Source of the DNA: Paenibacillus puerhi
Lineage (GTDB): Bacteria > Bacillota > Bacilli > Paenibacillales > NBRC-103111
DNA: 64,000 nt
Assembly (NCBI RefSeq): GCF_009846885.1
Contig: NZ_WUWM01000002.1
Coordinates: 124,001-188,000 of the forward strand
Direction: 5' to 3'
Every line of letters starts with the position of its first letter. Position 1 is the first letter of the stretch. This document shows positions 34,692-44,484 of this stretch, piece after piece. Below the pieces are notes generated by a model. It was given only the letters and a program-made list of their open reading frames with translations, searched no databases and was not told the DNA's origin. A program made the position numbers and the translations under genes.

Positions 34692-37055
34692 TTAATAATA
34701 GCGCGGGTACTGCTGCAGCTCTTCCCGTTTCTGCAAATAACGGAAGAACGCCGTCGCCGCCTGGGCGCGATTTACTTCCTCGGCAGGCACGAAGCTGCCC
34801 TCCGTCAGCGACATGATGCCCAGACCGACGACGAGCGCCACCTGGCCGATCTGCTTCACTTCGCCGGCATCCGCAAAGCTTTGGTTAAACACGTCCTGAT
34901 GCTCGGCGAGCTTCTTGTATCCGAGCGCGCGGACGATCAGCTGAGCCATTTCCTCCCGGTTCATTTTGGCATTCGGATTGAACTCCGTACCTGGATCGAT
35001 AAGTCCGCGGTCTACGCCGTTCTCCACATATGCGAAGTAAAGGGAGTCATTCGCTACATCCTTGAAGGAAGCTGTTCGTTCCGCGCCGTAGAAGATCCCG
35101 TGATTGCCGCCGTTCATCGCGATGACCAGCATCTTGATCATCTCGCCGCGCGTCATGGCCTGGGCCGGATTCACCTTGCCGTCCTTCAGGTCAAGCGCCT
35201 CATAATCCAGCATAAGCTGAAGCTCGCGCTGCGCCCAGTGCCCTTCGATATCGCTGGCCTTCACGGACTCCAGTACGATCGGCTCGCCTGTAGCGGCATT
35301 CTTCCATTGACCCGTCTGGGCATCCAGGAAGAAAGGCTCGCGGGTATACTTAGGGGTCAGCGAGTAAACGAGCTTGGCTTCCCGCTTGACGCCGTCCGAG
35401 GCAGCGCTCCTCGGGATCTCCCCTGCAGCTACCATCAGATTGTACTTTTCCATCGCAATCCCGCCGCCTGCGAAAGGATGGTAGCTTTCCGCAAGGACAT
35501 AGCCCAGTCGAACATCATACTGGGAGAGTAACAGGTCCTTCGCCTCGTCCACGCCGATAACCTCCGGCTTCACGGACGGGTAGTCGATTTCACTCAAAGA
35601 GGTGTAATAATTGACGATCTTTCCCGTCTCTCTGTCGATGCTGACATTCACATTCTCGTAATTAGCGCTCACGCCATCGATCACCCGGCGGAACCCGATG
35701 TCCCAGGTCCTCATCTCCTTCAGCCTTTCCTCCGGCACATCCTTCAGTCCGGCATCGTCCAGCACAAGCTGATGCGTATGGGCCGGAAGCTGTTGACGCA
35801 CGAAATCGACGGCTTTCGTCTTCGCTTCCTCGCTCGTAATCTTAGGGTCGAACTTGGCTTTCGGGTCCATCATATAGGGCATACTTTGATTAAAGTTAAC
35901 GAGTTCTCCGGTCTTGGCATTTACATTCGCCCACACGGAATGCATGCCCTTGCCCATGGTATCTTTCTCTCCCGTAGGACTCCAACGCAAAGACCAGGAA
36001 GCGCTGGACTTGCCGGTAGACGGATCGGTGTATTCGTTATAGGAAGCGTCCTCCAGCTTGTTATCCTTCAACTCCCCGAAGACGGAGGTTACCTTGGCGA
36101 TCGCCTGCTCCTTCGTCAGATTCAGATCGGCTGCGGGCTTCTCGGCCAATGGCTTATCCGTGAGCGGCTTCTTCTCGGAAGCGGACTGGATCGGAGCATT
36201 CAGCGGATTCCAGGGCTCACCTTTGGCTGCATCGATCATGAACGAGTTCATGACATACGCAATAACCGGCTTGCGCGCTTGGCGGGAGTCGTACGGAATG
36301 ACATAAGAAAGCTCGATATCCGCCTTATCGAGAAACGCCTGCTTCGCCTTGTCGCTTCCGATCGGTGTGACTCCCTGCTCAAAGGCTATGCCGTCCGTCC
36401 AGCGGAAGCTGTATCCCACCACTTCCCCTTCCCCGTTCACATCGACCGATATCCCGTCCTGCATAAACGGCACGCCGTCGACAATCCGGTCATAGCGGAT
36501 AGGGTACATATAATTGCCGTTAAGCGGCATGCGGAATTGCTTCTCCGCCTGGTCGTTATATTGAACCGTTTCGTCCGGGTTAAGCTTCTTCAGCCAGCCA
36601 TCGGCAATCGTCTTCGCTCCTGCAAAGTCGACCTTCGGCGGGTAGCTCGGCTTAAGATCCGGATCGCCGCTATAGGCGTTGTAAGCGGTTAACTTTCCAT
36701 TAAGACCATGGATGCTGACACCTATGTTGGCATAGTAGTGGTCTTTGATCTTCCGCGTAAAATTCAGAGACCAGCTAGGGACCGAATCTCCCGAGTAGGA
36801 GTAAAGATTCGCTGATTGCAGCGTGTAGCCTTCCGGAATCGTCACATACTTCTTGGCCAGCTCGATGGCCTGCTCCTTGGTGACCGTCGGCTCGGCCAGC
36901 TTCCCATCCTCCGGACCCTGCGGCGGGATGCTGACTCGAGTCGTGCTGGATGCGGTAGATGCCGCTGTTGAATTGTCGGCCCAGGCCTGAGGAGCGCAGG
37001 ACAGCAGCAGAGCCGACGCTACGGCGATCGGAGCGGCTTTTTTGACTAGTTTCAT
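34692..37055 (-). CDS. Secreted YcdB/YcdC-domain protein with SLH anchor
   Basis: A protein of about 787 residues with a signal peptide ending near AWA. The central 550 residues hold repeated YcdB/YcdC (PepSY-like) units such as VTKEQAIELAKKYVTIP and LTKEQAIAKVTSVFGE. Three SLH domains close it (from about SDIEGHWAQRELQLML). SLH domains tie it to the cell wall; PepSY-like units are often linked with protease inhibition, but the role here is unknown. I chose the ATG at 37055 because AGAGAGGA lies upstream and a normal signal peptide follows; the frame extends 43 codons further without one. Confidence 0.8.
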   Translation of the reverse strand: MKLVKKAAPIAVASALLLSCAPQAWADNSTAASTASSTTRVSIPPQGPEDGKLAEPTVTKEQAIELAKKYVTIPEGYTLQSANLYSYSGDSVPSWSLNFTRKIKDHYYANIGVSIHGLNGKLTAYNAYSGDPDLKPSYPPKVDFAGAKTIADGWLKKLNPDETVQYNDQAEKQFRMPLNGNYMYPIRYDRIVDGVPFMQDGISVDVNGEGEVVGYSFRWTDGIAFEQGVTPIGSDKAKQAFLDKADIELSYVIPYDSRQARKPVIAYVMNSFMIDAAKGEPWNPLNAPIQSASEKKPLTDKPLAEKPAADLNLTKEQAIAKVTSVFGELKDNKLEDASYNEYTDPSTGKSSASWSLRWSPTGEKDTMGKGMHSVWANVNAKTGELVNFNQSMPYMMDPKAKFDPKITSEEAKTKAVDFVRQQLPAHTHQLVLDDAGLKDVPEERLKEMRTWDIGFRRVIDGVSANYENVNVSIDRETGKIVNYYTSLSEIDYPSVKPEVIGVDEAKDLLLSQYDVRLGYVLAESYHPFAGGGIAMEKYNLMVAAGEIPRSAASDGVKREAKLVYSLTPKYTREPFFLDAQTGQWKNAATGEPIVLESVKASDIEGHWAQRELQLMLDYEALDLKDGKVNPAQAMTRGEMIKMLVIAMNGGNHGIFYGAERTASFKDVANDSLYFAYVENGVDRGLIDPGTEFNPNAKMNREEMAQLIVRALGYKKLAEHQDVFNQSFADAGEVKQIGQVALVVGLGIMSLTEGSFVPAEEVNRAQAATAFFRYLQKREELQQYPRYY

Positions 37056-37126
37056 AAGAATCGTCCTCTCTTGTAGAAGATCTTGAGCTATCTGCTTCTT
37101 AGACGAGGCATTCCAATAAAAGGTTG

Positions 37127-37181
37127 CGAAAAAAGGCTGCGGCCGCCCCATTGTTTCCCATGAGCGCAGCCACAGCCTTTT
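37127..37181 (-). terminator. Intrinsic terminator of the FGE gene
   Basis: AAAAGGCTGTGGCTGCGCTC pairs with the GCGGCCGCAGCC stretch on the minus strand and six T residues follow. It lies just past the stop of the formylglycine-generating enzyme gene. Confidence 0.75.
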
Positions 37182-37191
37182 CATTGAATAT

Positions 37192-38175
37192 TTATTTTTC
37201 CATAGCTAGCCGGAAGCCCATGTTCCCTGTACTGCTGTCCGGCGTATTCTTGCTCCGGGCCGCTACGCGATACCGGTTGCAGTAAGAGCGGTGACATAGA
37301 TAGGAGCCGCCCCGCAGCGAGCGGACGCCGCTGCCCGGAGCTCCCTTCGGGTTGACGTTATCGGTGCGGAGATGGTAGTTGCGATCGAACCAGTCCGCAC
37401 ACCATTCCCAGACATTGCCCGATACATTATAAAGCCCGTAGCCGTTCGGCTCATAGGCATCTACAGGGGCCGTGCCCGCATAACCGTCCTCGGCGTGATT
37501 GACGGTAGGAAATTTCCCCTGCCAAATATTGCAACGGTGACGGCCGTCCTGCTTCAGGATATCGCCCCACGGGTACGTCTTCTGCTCAAGTCCTCCCCGC
37601 GCTGCATACTCCCACTCCGCCTCCGTCGGCAGACGGCCTCCGGCCCACTCGCAGTAGGCGGACGCGTCGTTCCACGACACATGGATAACCGGATGGTCCA
37701 GCCTGTCGTCGATCGACGAGCCTTCTCCCTCCGGCTTCGCCCAGTAAGCTCCGCGAACTCCGAGCCACCAAGGCGTTCCCCCCGGAGATCCCTCCACATC
37801 GGCCAGCCGTTCCTTAGGCACGAAAAGATGGAAGACGTAGGACCACCCGAACCGTTCGGCCTCGGTCACATAGCCTGTAGCCTCTACAAAGGCACGAAAC
37901 TGTGCATTGGTAACCGCATGCGCCGCGATACGGAACGCGTCTACGGCAACCTTGCGGATCGGGCCTTCCCCATCATCCGGGAAACCGTCAGTGGCCTGCG
38001 TTCCCATCAAAAATTCGCCCCCCGGCAGCTCGATCATCGTGTGTCCGGGATCGACAGCCTTCCCTGTGCCCTTGAAGCTCTGCAGCACAAGGGGCACAGG
38101 CTGCTGAGGGGCCGAGGAACCGGATAGCTCCTCTCGTCCAGATGCGCAGCAGGGTTTGGGATTCGTTTCACTCAT
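37192..38175 (-). CDS. Formylglycine-generating enzyme (SUMF1/FGE family)
   Basis: A 327-residue enzyme. MIELPGGEFLMGTQA opens the FGE domain and RLPTEAEWEYAARGG and GNVWEWCADWFD are family motifs. The active-site pair is intact as C294 and C299 in SYLCHRSYCNRYR, followed by KNTPDSS and MGFRLA. These two cysteines bind copper in true FGEs, which oxidise a sulfatase cysteine to formylglycine with oxygen. Many bacterial SUMF1 relatives lack them, so this looks like a real FGE. No sulfatase is encoded in the window. I used the ATG at 38175 after GGAAGGGG. The amino end (residues 1-35) is extra and contains CC. Confidence 0.88.
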   Translation of the reverse strand: MSETNPKPCCASGREELSGSSAPQQPVPLVLQSFKGTGKAVDPGHTMIELPGGEFLMGTQATDGFPDDGEGPIRKVAVDAFRIAAHAVTNAQFRAFVEATGYVTEAERFGWSYVFHLFVPKERLADVEGSPGGTPWWLGVRGAYWAKPEGEGSSIDDRLDHPVIHVSWNDASAYCEWAGGRLPTEAEWEYAARGGLEQKTYPWGDILKQDGRHRCNIWQGKFPTVNHAEDGYAGTAPVDAYEPNGYGLYNVSGNVWEWCADWFDRNYHLRTDNVNPKGAPGSGVRSLRGGSYLCHRSYCNRYRVAARSKNTPDSSTGNMGFRLAMEK

Positions 38176-38243
38176 GATGTGCTTGTCCCCTTCCGGACTT
38201 CGTTTCGGATTTTTTCCTGTATGGGTATTACCCGAGCTCAGGA

Positions 38244-39332
38244 TTAGCCGTTCGCCAGCAGGGGCTTCACGCATACCGGCTTGGAAAGAACGAGAGAGTA
38301 GCCGGTTGCGGTTAATTTCCCTGTTTCCCCGTCGACAAAGTACGATACGACATTGTTGGTGTCACGGTTGGCCGCGATCAGGAACCGTCCGCCAGGCGTC
38401 AAGGTAAAGTGGCGCGGATGCTGGCCCTGCGTCGAAACATGCTCAACTACCGAAAGCAAGCCAGTCTCCGGATCAGCGGAGAACACAACGATGCTATCGT
38501 GCCCGCGGTTGGAGCCGTACACGAACCGGCCGTCTGCCGAAATGGCGATTTCTGCGCAGCCGTTCTCTCCGGCAAAATCCTCCGGCAGGGTCGATACGCG
38601 CTGGATCGGGTGCAGATGACCGGCCTCTGCGTCGTAACGGAAAGCCACGATCGTGGAATCAAGCTCATTGATGACATAGGCGTACCGGCCTTCCGGGTGA
38701 AAAGCCAGGTGACGCGGTCCTGCGCCCGGATGCACTTGCGTGTCCGCATGCGCCCGAAGCTTGCGCGGCTCCGAATCGACTGTGTAGGAGCGGATCTTGT
38801 CCAAGCCAAGATCGGACACGAACAGAAACCGGTTGTCCGGGCTGAAAAAAGCGGAGTGAGGATGCGGCCTGTCCTGGCGCTCGGGATTCACGCTGTGCCC
38901 CGTATGCTGGCTGAGATCGAGCAGCTCGCCGATCTGTCCGTCCTCCGTCAAGCTCACCAGCGCAACATGACCGCCGTGATAGCTGACCTGAATCAGATAG
39001 TTGTCCTGCTCATTCCGCTGGATGTGGCAGGTAGGATCGGGAGAAGTGGACGCCCGGTTCAGCTCCCTAATCGTGCCCTGCGTCGTATCGATGGCAAAGG
39101 ATACCGCCTCCGCAACCTTTTTTCCGGCCTCATCCACGGTCTCGGCGATGGCGTACAGCCGGCCTGCCGGAGCGTCCACGTTCAGGAACGTCGGGTTTTT
39201 CAAGCCGGACACTTGATCGAGCAGCGTCAGCTCCCCTGTCGAGGGATCAAGCTCGACCGCATAAACGCCGGGGTCGGAAGCCTCCGCGTAGGAACCGATA
39301 TAGAGAAGCATACGCTGTGACGATAAGGACAT
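38244..39332 (-). CDS. Lactonase-family seven-bladed beta-propeller (6-phosphogluconolactonase type)
   Basis: A 362-residue protein of the YkgB/Pgl group. Repeated blade motifs are visible: LLYIGSYAEASDPGVYAVEL, HPHSAFFSPDNRFLFVSDLG, GPRHLAFHPEGRYAYVINEL and HPRHFTLTPGGRFLIAANRD, with the acidic and His residues of the family. It may hydrolyse 6-phosphogluconolactone or another sugar lactone; the family also contains members of unknown substrate. AGGAGG lies eight bases before the ATG. It ends about 70 bases before the FGE start, so the two may be co-transcribed. Confidence 0.85.
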   Translation of the reverse strand: MSLSSQRMLLYIGSYAEASDPGVYAVELDPSTGELTLLDQVSGLKNPTFLNVDAPAGRLYAIAETVDEAGKKVAEAVSFAIDTTQGTIRELNRASTSPDPTCHIQRNEQDNYLIQVSYHGGHVALVSLTEDGQIGELLDLSQHTGHSVNPERQDRPHPHSAFFSPDNRFLFVSDLGLDKIRSYTVDSEPRKLRAHADTQVHPGAGPRHLAFHPEGRYAYVINELDSTIVAFRYDAEAGHLHPIQRVSTLPEDFAGENGCAEIAISADGRFVYGSNRGHDSIVVFSADPETGLLSVVEHVSTQGQHPRHFTLTPGGRFLIAANRDTNNVVSYFVDGETGKLTATGYSLVLSKPVCVKPLLANG

Positions 39333-39415
39333 CTTGATTACCTCCTGGGGTTAAGTCTGTCAATAAACAATAACCTTATCTTACAAAGAGTTTCCCTCTC
39401 TGGCAAGCTGCAGCC

Positions 39416-40780
39416 TTATATCCCCCGGGTCGATGCCGCCGAAGCCTCTCCCACGCGCAGCCCGGGCTTCTGTCTGCGCCAGCGCAGAACGTAGAACGAC
39501 GCACGCACGATCTCATCGGCAATGAGCGCCAGAAAAAGTCCCGTAAGGCCTAGCCCCAGTTGAATCCCCAGCACATAGGCGCCTCCCGCGGCCAAAACCC
39601 ACATCCCGAAAACCGCCATCAGGCCGACTGCTCTGGCTTCCCCGACGACGTTCAGCGAGGTCGCGGCGCACAGCCCGATCGATCTCATCGGCTGCCACAC
39701 CATGCAGATGGCCAGCAGCGGCAGCGACAATGCGACAATGGACGGGTCGGATGTGAATTGCGCCATAATTAACGGTCCCAGCGCATATGTGGCGCTCGTC
39801 GTCACCACCAGCAGAAGGGCGCAAGGCGCAAGCGCGCGGTAGAACCCCGCATACATCTCTTGAAACCGTCTCGCCCCATACAGCTGAGCGATCCGAATCC
39901 CGAGCCCTCCGGCAATCGCGCTGGCAAATATCCACGGAAATTGCTGGATGGTCTGGACATAGGTATAGGACGCAAGCGATACCGGGCCCATCCGTGCTAC
40001 CATGCCAAGCATTAGCATCTGCGAATATCCCCAGGATAATGCCGTAACCGATACAGGAAGGCCGATGGACAAAATTTCACGCCAAAGCGGCCGCTCCAGC
40101 GTCGTCCAGTCTTCCCGTGACCAGTAAGGGTGGAAGGAGCGCCACAGCAGCCATAGGGTGACGGCCAGCGCTGCGGCCCGGCTGATCATCGTCGATAGCG
40201 CCGCACCGGCAATCCCCATCTCGGGAAATCCAAGCTCGCCGAAGATCAGCGCATAGTTCAGCAGCACGTGCAGCACATTCATGCCGAACGTGATATACAT
40301 CGGGCCCCGGGTGTTGCCGATACTGCGGATGACGGCATTGATCGCTCCGTGAAGGACGACGACAACCGTTCCGGCGCCCACCACAGTCAGATACGTCCCT
40401 GCATAGGGCAGCACCTCCTCCGGCGTACCCATCCGCAGGAGTGCGGACGAAGCGCCGAATAAGAAAAACAGGCTGAGGACAAGGCCTGCCGCCAGATTAG
40501 CTTGCAGGGCGATGACCGAGGTTTTCCTGGCAAGATCGGGGCGACCCGCCCCCCACTTGCGTGCGACGACGACGCTGACGCCCGCGTTGATTAAGGCGAA
40601 CAGCGTAAGGGCCGACTGTATGATTTGATTCGATATGCCGACCGCGGATACCGCATGGTCCCCTATTCGGCTGACCATCAGGGTGTCTGCCGTTCCCATT
40701 AAAAATTGAAAAAACAACTCGATGCCGATCGGCCAGCTTAACTGCCACAAGGAAATCCGATCAGTTGCTTGCTTGGACAT
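39416..40780 (-). CDS. MATE-family efflux transporter
   Basis: A protein of about 454 residues with twelve membrane helices. IELFFQFLMGTADTLMVSRIGDHAVSAVG is the MATE start (only its core is quoted here as FLMGTADTLMVSR), and the second half repeats the fold from about LSWGYSQMLMLGMVAR. These transporters export organic cations or drugs with sodium or protons. The ATG at 40780 follows GGAAGGGG; the 26 upstream codons in frame have no site and run into the deoR terminator. Substrate unknown. Confidence 0.87.
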   Translation of the reverse strand: MSKQATDRISLWQLSWPIGIELFFQFLMGTADTLMVSRIGDHAVSAVGISNQIIQSALTLFALINAGVSVVVARKWGAGRPDLARKTSVIALQANLAAGLVLSLFFLFGASSALLRMGTPEEVLPYAGTYLTVVGAGTVVVVLHGAINAVIRSIGNTRGPMYITFGMNVLHVLLNYALIFGELGFPEMGIAGAALSTMISRAAALAVTLWLLWRSFHPYWSREDWTTLERPLWREILSIGLPVSVTALSWGYSQMLMLGMVARMGPVSLASYTYVQTIQQFPWIFASAIAGGLGIRIAQLYGARRFQEMYAGFYRALAPCALLLVVTTSATYALGPLIMAQFTSDPSIVALSLPLLAICMVWQPMRSIGLCAATSLNVVGEARAVGLMAVFGMWVLAAGGAYVLGIQLGLGLTGLFLALIADEIVRASFYVLRWRRQKPGLRVGEASAASTRGI

Positions 40781-40833
40781 GATGGTGAAGACCCCTTCCA
40801 GCACACTTCCATAAATCGGTTCAACCGCATTAC

Positions 40834-40873
40834 AAAAAGGACCAAGCCCTCCATCCATCGGCTTGGTCCCTTA
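40834..40873 (-). terminator. Intrinsic terminator of the rhamnose operon
   Basis: GGACCAAGCC and GGCTTGGTCC form a 10-bp stem with an 11-base loop, followed on the minus strand by five T residues. It lies directly after the deoR-type gene, separating the rhamnose cluster from the MATE gene. Confidence 0.85.
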
Positions 40874-40882
40874 AAAACTAGC

Positions 40883-41641
40883 TTACACGATAGACACGCG
40901 TATTCCGCGTTCCTCCAGCTCTGCTACCGTCTCCTCGCTGACGCCACGGTCCGTGATGATCGCGTCGGCGACGCCGAGCTCGGCGACATGGGTAAACGCC
41001 CGGACGCCGAATTTGCTCGCATCCGCCAGTAGAATGACCTGCTCGGCGATCCCGATCATCTTCTGCTTCACAAGGGCCTGCTGCTCATTGGATTCGCTGA
41101 TGCCGCGCTCCAGATGAACGCCCTTGCAGGACAGAAACAGCTTGTCGACATGGTAGGCATCCATCGACCGCTCGGCGAGCGGACCGACGAAGGACAGCGA
41201 GCGCTTCGCCAGACGGCCGCCCGTGGAGATGACCTCGATCTTCTCCTTGCCGCTGAGCTCGCTGGCCACCTTGACAGAATTGGTCAGGACGGTCAGCGGG
41301 ATATCGGGCAGATACGAGGCCATGTACCAAGCGGTCGTGCTGGCATCCAGCAGAACGCGGTCATGCGGCTGAATCCACTTGATCGCTTCCTGGGCTATCC
41401 GCCGCTTCTCGTCAGCATGGATGATCTCGCGTTCGAAATAAGGGGTTTCCGCCTGGGTCTCCTTGACGCTGACGGCTCCCCCGTGGGAACGGCGCAGCCG
41501 CCCCGCCGACTCAAGGCGGTCCAGGTCCCGGCGGATCGTCTCTTCCGTTACGCCGCACAGCTCGCTCAGCTCGGAGACGCGGATGCTGCCCCGTTCGTTG
41601 ACCACCTGAACTATGAGCTCGTATCTTTCCGCTACCAGCAT
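40883..41641 (-). CDS. DeoR/GlpR-family regulator of the rhamnose cluster
   Basis: A 252-residue repressor. The amino end is the DeoR helix-turn-helix (ERGSIRVSELSELCGVTEETIRRDL with LRRSHGGA after it). The rest is the sugar-phosphate sensing domain with VLLDASTTAWYMASYLP and ILLADASKFG. DeoR proteins respond to phosphorylated sugar intermediates, here perhaps rhamnulose-1-phosphate or a product. It is the last gene after rhaB with a 75-base gap and its own terminator. Shared AT-rich elements before rhaEW and the tandem aldolase gene are candidate binding sites. Confidence 0.87.
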   Translation of the reverse strand: MLVAERYELIVQVVNERGSIRVSELSELCGVTEETIRRDLDRLESAGRLRRSHGGAVSVKETQAETPYFEREIIHADEKRRIAQEAIKWIQPHDRVLLDASTTAWYMASYLPDIPLTVLTNSVKVASELSGKEKIEVISTGGRLAKRSLSFVGPLAERSMDAYHVDKLFLSCKGVHLERGISESNEQQALVKQKMIGIAEQVILLADASKFGVRAFTHVAELGVADAIITDRGVSEETVAELEERGIRVSIV

Positions 41642-41716
41642 GCGCTCCCTCTCCTATCCTTTGTCTGCAAGTTACAGCCTGTCAGCAGGGATTGTCCTGC
41701 TCCTGTCCGGGACTTC

Positions 41717-43195
41717 TTAGTTGGCAAGACCCGTGATCGCCTTAAACCGGCCGTACGCATCTTGCCAAGCCGCGCTGTCCTGCGGCTCATACGTCTTGAC
41801 CGGGAAGGAGTCGCGGATCGCCCGGCGAGCTTCCCAAATATCCGAGAACACGCCCTGCGCGATCCATTGAACGACCAGGTTGCCGATCGCGCTGCCTTCG
41901 GCCGGGCCGGCCCAGACCGGCTTGCCGATCGCATTCGCCGACCACTGGCACAGCAGCTCGTTCTGGCTGCCTCCTCCGACCATGTGAAGTCCGCTGAACG
42001 GCTGCCCGGACAAGCTTTCCGTCATCTCCAGCACATAACGGTATTTTAACGCCAGACTTTCGAAAACACAACGAACAACTTCGCCCGGCTGCTCCGGCAC
42101 CCGCTGATCGGTCCTGCTGCAATATGCGCGGACACGGACGCGCATATCGCCCGCCGCCAGGAATAGCGGGTCGTCCGGATCGATCCAGGCCGAGAAGGCC
42201 GGGGCTTGATCGGCCAGTCGGACCAGCTCGGGGAACGAATAATCCAAGCCTTGACGATCCCACTCCCGCTTCAGCTCCTGCACGATCCACAGCCCCATGA
42301 TGTTTTTCAGCAGCCGATACGTGCCGCCTACGCCGCCTTCGTTGGTGAAGTTATACGCAAGCGCCTGCTCAGTAAGAACCGGCGCGTCGACCTCGGTCCC
42401 CATCAGCGACCAGGTGCCGCAGCTGAGGTAAGCGAACGAGCGCTCCAGCGCCGGTACCGCGGCAACGGCGGACCCGGTGTCATGCTCGGCGACGGCGATG
42501 ACGGGGACCGCACCTACGCCAAGCTCAGCCTGTACGGAGCCAAGCAGCTCGCCGGCGGCCGCGCCGGGCTGGGCGACCCTGGCGAACCACGAGGAAGGGA
42601 TGCCCAGCTTCGCCAGCAGTTCGCGGTCCCAATCGCCCTGCAGCGGATTGTACAGCTGAGTCGTCGTCGCGTTCGAGAATTCGCTCAGCTTCTCGCCGGT
42701 CAGGAAGTAGCGCAGCAGGTCCGGAATCATCAGGAAGCTGCCCGTCTCGCGCAGCAGCGGCGAGTTCGCGCGCTTCAGCGCCGCAAGCTGGAACACCGTG
42801 TTGAATGTCAGGAACTGAATGCCCGTACGCGCGAACAGCTCCTCCTTGCCGATATCCTCGGCTAGTACCCGCTCCATTACGCCTTCCGTATGCCGGTCCC
42901 GGTAATGGTACGGGTTGCCGAGCAGTTCCCCGTTCTTGCCAAGCAGGCCGAAGTCGACGGCCCACGAGTCGATCGCGAGGCTCGCCGGCTCCACCCCGAG
43001 GTGCTTCGCCTTGAGAAGACCCTGCTTGATTTCATGATACAGGCGCAAAATATCCCACTGCAGGCGGTCGCCCACCTGCACCGGGTCGTTCGGGAAGCGG
43101 TGCAGTTCCTCCGTTTCAATCCGACGGTCAGTAAGACGGCCGAGCAGCGCTCTTCCGCTGCTCGCCCCCAGATCATAGGCCAGAATGGTAGTCAA
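41717..43195 (-). CDS. rhaB: Rhamnulokinase
   Basis: A 492-residue FGGY-family kinase that phosphorylates L-rhamnulose with ATP. The ATP-binding start ILAYDLGASSGRALLG, the VLAEDIGKEELFARTGIQF section, SFAYLSCGTWSLMGTE and the carboxyl-terminal HMVGGGSQNELLCQWSAN are diagnostic of RhaB. The start is TTG at 43195, seven bases after AAGGTG. It begins four bases after rhaA, so both are co-translated. It supplies rhamnulose-1-phosphate to the aldolase domain of RhaEW. Confidence 0.93.
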   Translation of the reverse strand: MTTILAYDLGASSGRALLGRLTDRRIETEELHRFPNDPVQVGDRLQWDILRLYHEIKQGLLKAKHLGVEPASLAIDSWAVDFGLLGKNGELLGNPYHYRDRHTEGVMERVLAEDIGKEELFARTGIQFLTFNTVFQLAALKRANSPLLRETGSFLMIPDLLRYFLTGEKLSEFSNATTTQLYNPLQGDWDRELLAKLGIPSSWFARVAQPGAAAGELLGSVQAELGVGAVPVIAVAEHDTGSAVAAVPALERSFAYLSCGTWSLMGTEVDAPVLTEQALAYNFTNEGGVGGTYRLLKNIMGLWIVQELKREWDRQGLDYSFPELVRLADQAPAFSAWIDPDDPLFLAAGDMRVRVRAYCSRTDQRVPEQPGEVVRCVFESLALKYRYVLEMTESLSGQPFSGLHMVGGGSQNELLCQWSANAIGKPVWAGPAEGSAIGNLVVQWIAQGVFSDIWEARRAIRDSFPVKTYEPQDSAAWQDAYGRFKAITGLAN

Positions 43196-43199
43196 GTGA

Positions 43200-44462
43200 T
43201 CACCTTCCGCGCTTCAGCAGAACTTCCTGCTCATAAGCTTTTACGTCAGCAAGCCATTGCTCGCGTACAGGCACGCCCTGCTTCTCGCAATAGTAATCCC
43301 AGATGGCTCCGAACGGATAGGTCTTGAACTCCTCAGTGAGAGCCAGACGAGTCGTGTAATCGCCGCTCAGCTCCGCCTGCTTCAGCGCCTCTACCGGCTC
43401 CAGCATCGCGCGCAGCAGCGCTTTGATCGTGTTGCGCGTCCCGATGACCCAAGCCGCTACGCGGTTGATGCTCGCATCGAAGAAGTCAAGGCCGATATGC
43501 GTCTTGCCGAGCAGATCGCCGCGCACCAGCTCTTTACCGATCTCCAGCAGCTCGTCGTCCAGCGTCACCACATGGTCGCTGTCCCAGCGCATCGGACGGC
43601 TCACGTGCAACAGGATGCCTTCGGCAAACAGCGACAAGCTCGACAGCTTGTTGGAGATAACCTCCGTCGGATGGAAATGTCCGGCATCCAGACAGATCAG
43701 CTTGTTGTTCTGCAAGCCGTAGCCCATATAAAATTCGTGGGAGCCGACTACATAAGCTTCCGAACCAAGACCGAACAGCTTGCTTTCGACCGCATCCAGA
43801 TGATAGGCCGGGTTCAGTTCTTCGGCAAAAATCTCATCGAGCGATTCCTTAAGCCTTCTTCTCGGGGATAGACGGTCCACCGGCACATCCTTGAAGCCGT
43901 CCGGAATCCAGACATTGTTCACGCTGGTTTGGCCGAGCTGCTCGCCGAAGTAGGCGCTGATTTTGCGCGAAGCCTTGCAGTGGTCGATCCAGAACTTGCG
44001 GATGCTTTCGTCCGAATGGCTCAGTGTAAAGCCGTCGCTGGATTTCTCGTGGGAAAACAGCGTCGGGTTGAAGTCGAGACCGAGTCCCTGCTCCTTCGCC
44101 CAAGTCACCCAGTTCTCAAAATGCTTCGGCTCCAGCTGGTCCAGATCCACCTTCTCGTTCGTATCGGCGTAGATCGCATGAAGATTAACCTTATGCTTGC
44201 CCGGGATCAAAGAGAACGCTTTCTCCAGATCGGCGCGCAGCTCATCAGGCGTTCTAGCCGCTCCCGGATAGTTGCCGGTAACGGAAATCCCGCCGGTCAG
44301 ATCCTGATCCTGGAACAGAAAGCCCTTGACGTCGTCTCCTTGCCAGCAGTGCATGGAAATCTTGATCTTCGCCAGCTGCTCCAGCGCCTGATCCACATCG
44401 ATACCGTGCTTGGCGTACAGCTCCTTGGCTTCGTTATAGCTTCTTTCGATAGTTGAAGACAT
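43200..44462 (-). CDS. rhaA: L-rhamnose isomerase
   Basis: A 420-residue TIM-barrel isomerase that turns L-rhamnose into L-rhamnulose. Metal and substrate residues are visible in MHCWQGDD near the start, [35 protein letters not shown] and [21 protein letters not shown] lies eight bases before the ATG. It lies between the ASRT-family gene (22-base gap) and rhaB (4-base gap) in one transcription unit. Length and motifs are normal for the family; confidence is high. Confidence 0.94.
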   Translation of the reverse strand: MSSTIERSYNEAKELYAKHGIDVDQALEQLAKIKISMHCWQGDDVKGFLFQDQDLTGGISVTGNYPGAARTPDELRADLEKAFSLIPGKHKVNLHAIYADTNEKVDLDQLEPKHFENWVTWAKEQGLGLDFNPTLFSHEKSSDGFTLSHSDESIRKFWIDHCKASRKISAYFGEQLGQTSVNNVWIPDGFKDVPVDRLSPRRRLKESLDEIFAEELNPAYHLDAVESKLFGLGSEAYVVGSHEFYMGYGLQNNKLICLDAGHFHPTEVISNKLSSLSLFAEGILLHVSRPMRWDSDHVVTLDDELLEIGKELVRGDLLGKTHIGLDFFDASINRVAAWVIGTRNTIKALLRAMLEPVEALKQAELSGDYTTRLALTEEFKTYPFGAIWDYYCEKQGVPVREQWLADVKAYEQEVLLKRGR

Positions 44463-44484
44463 AGCGGATTCCTCCCAAATTAGG

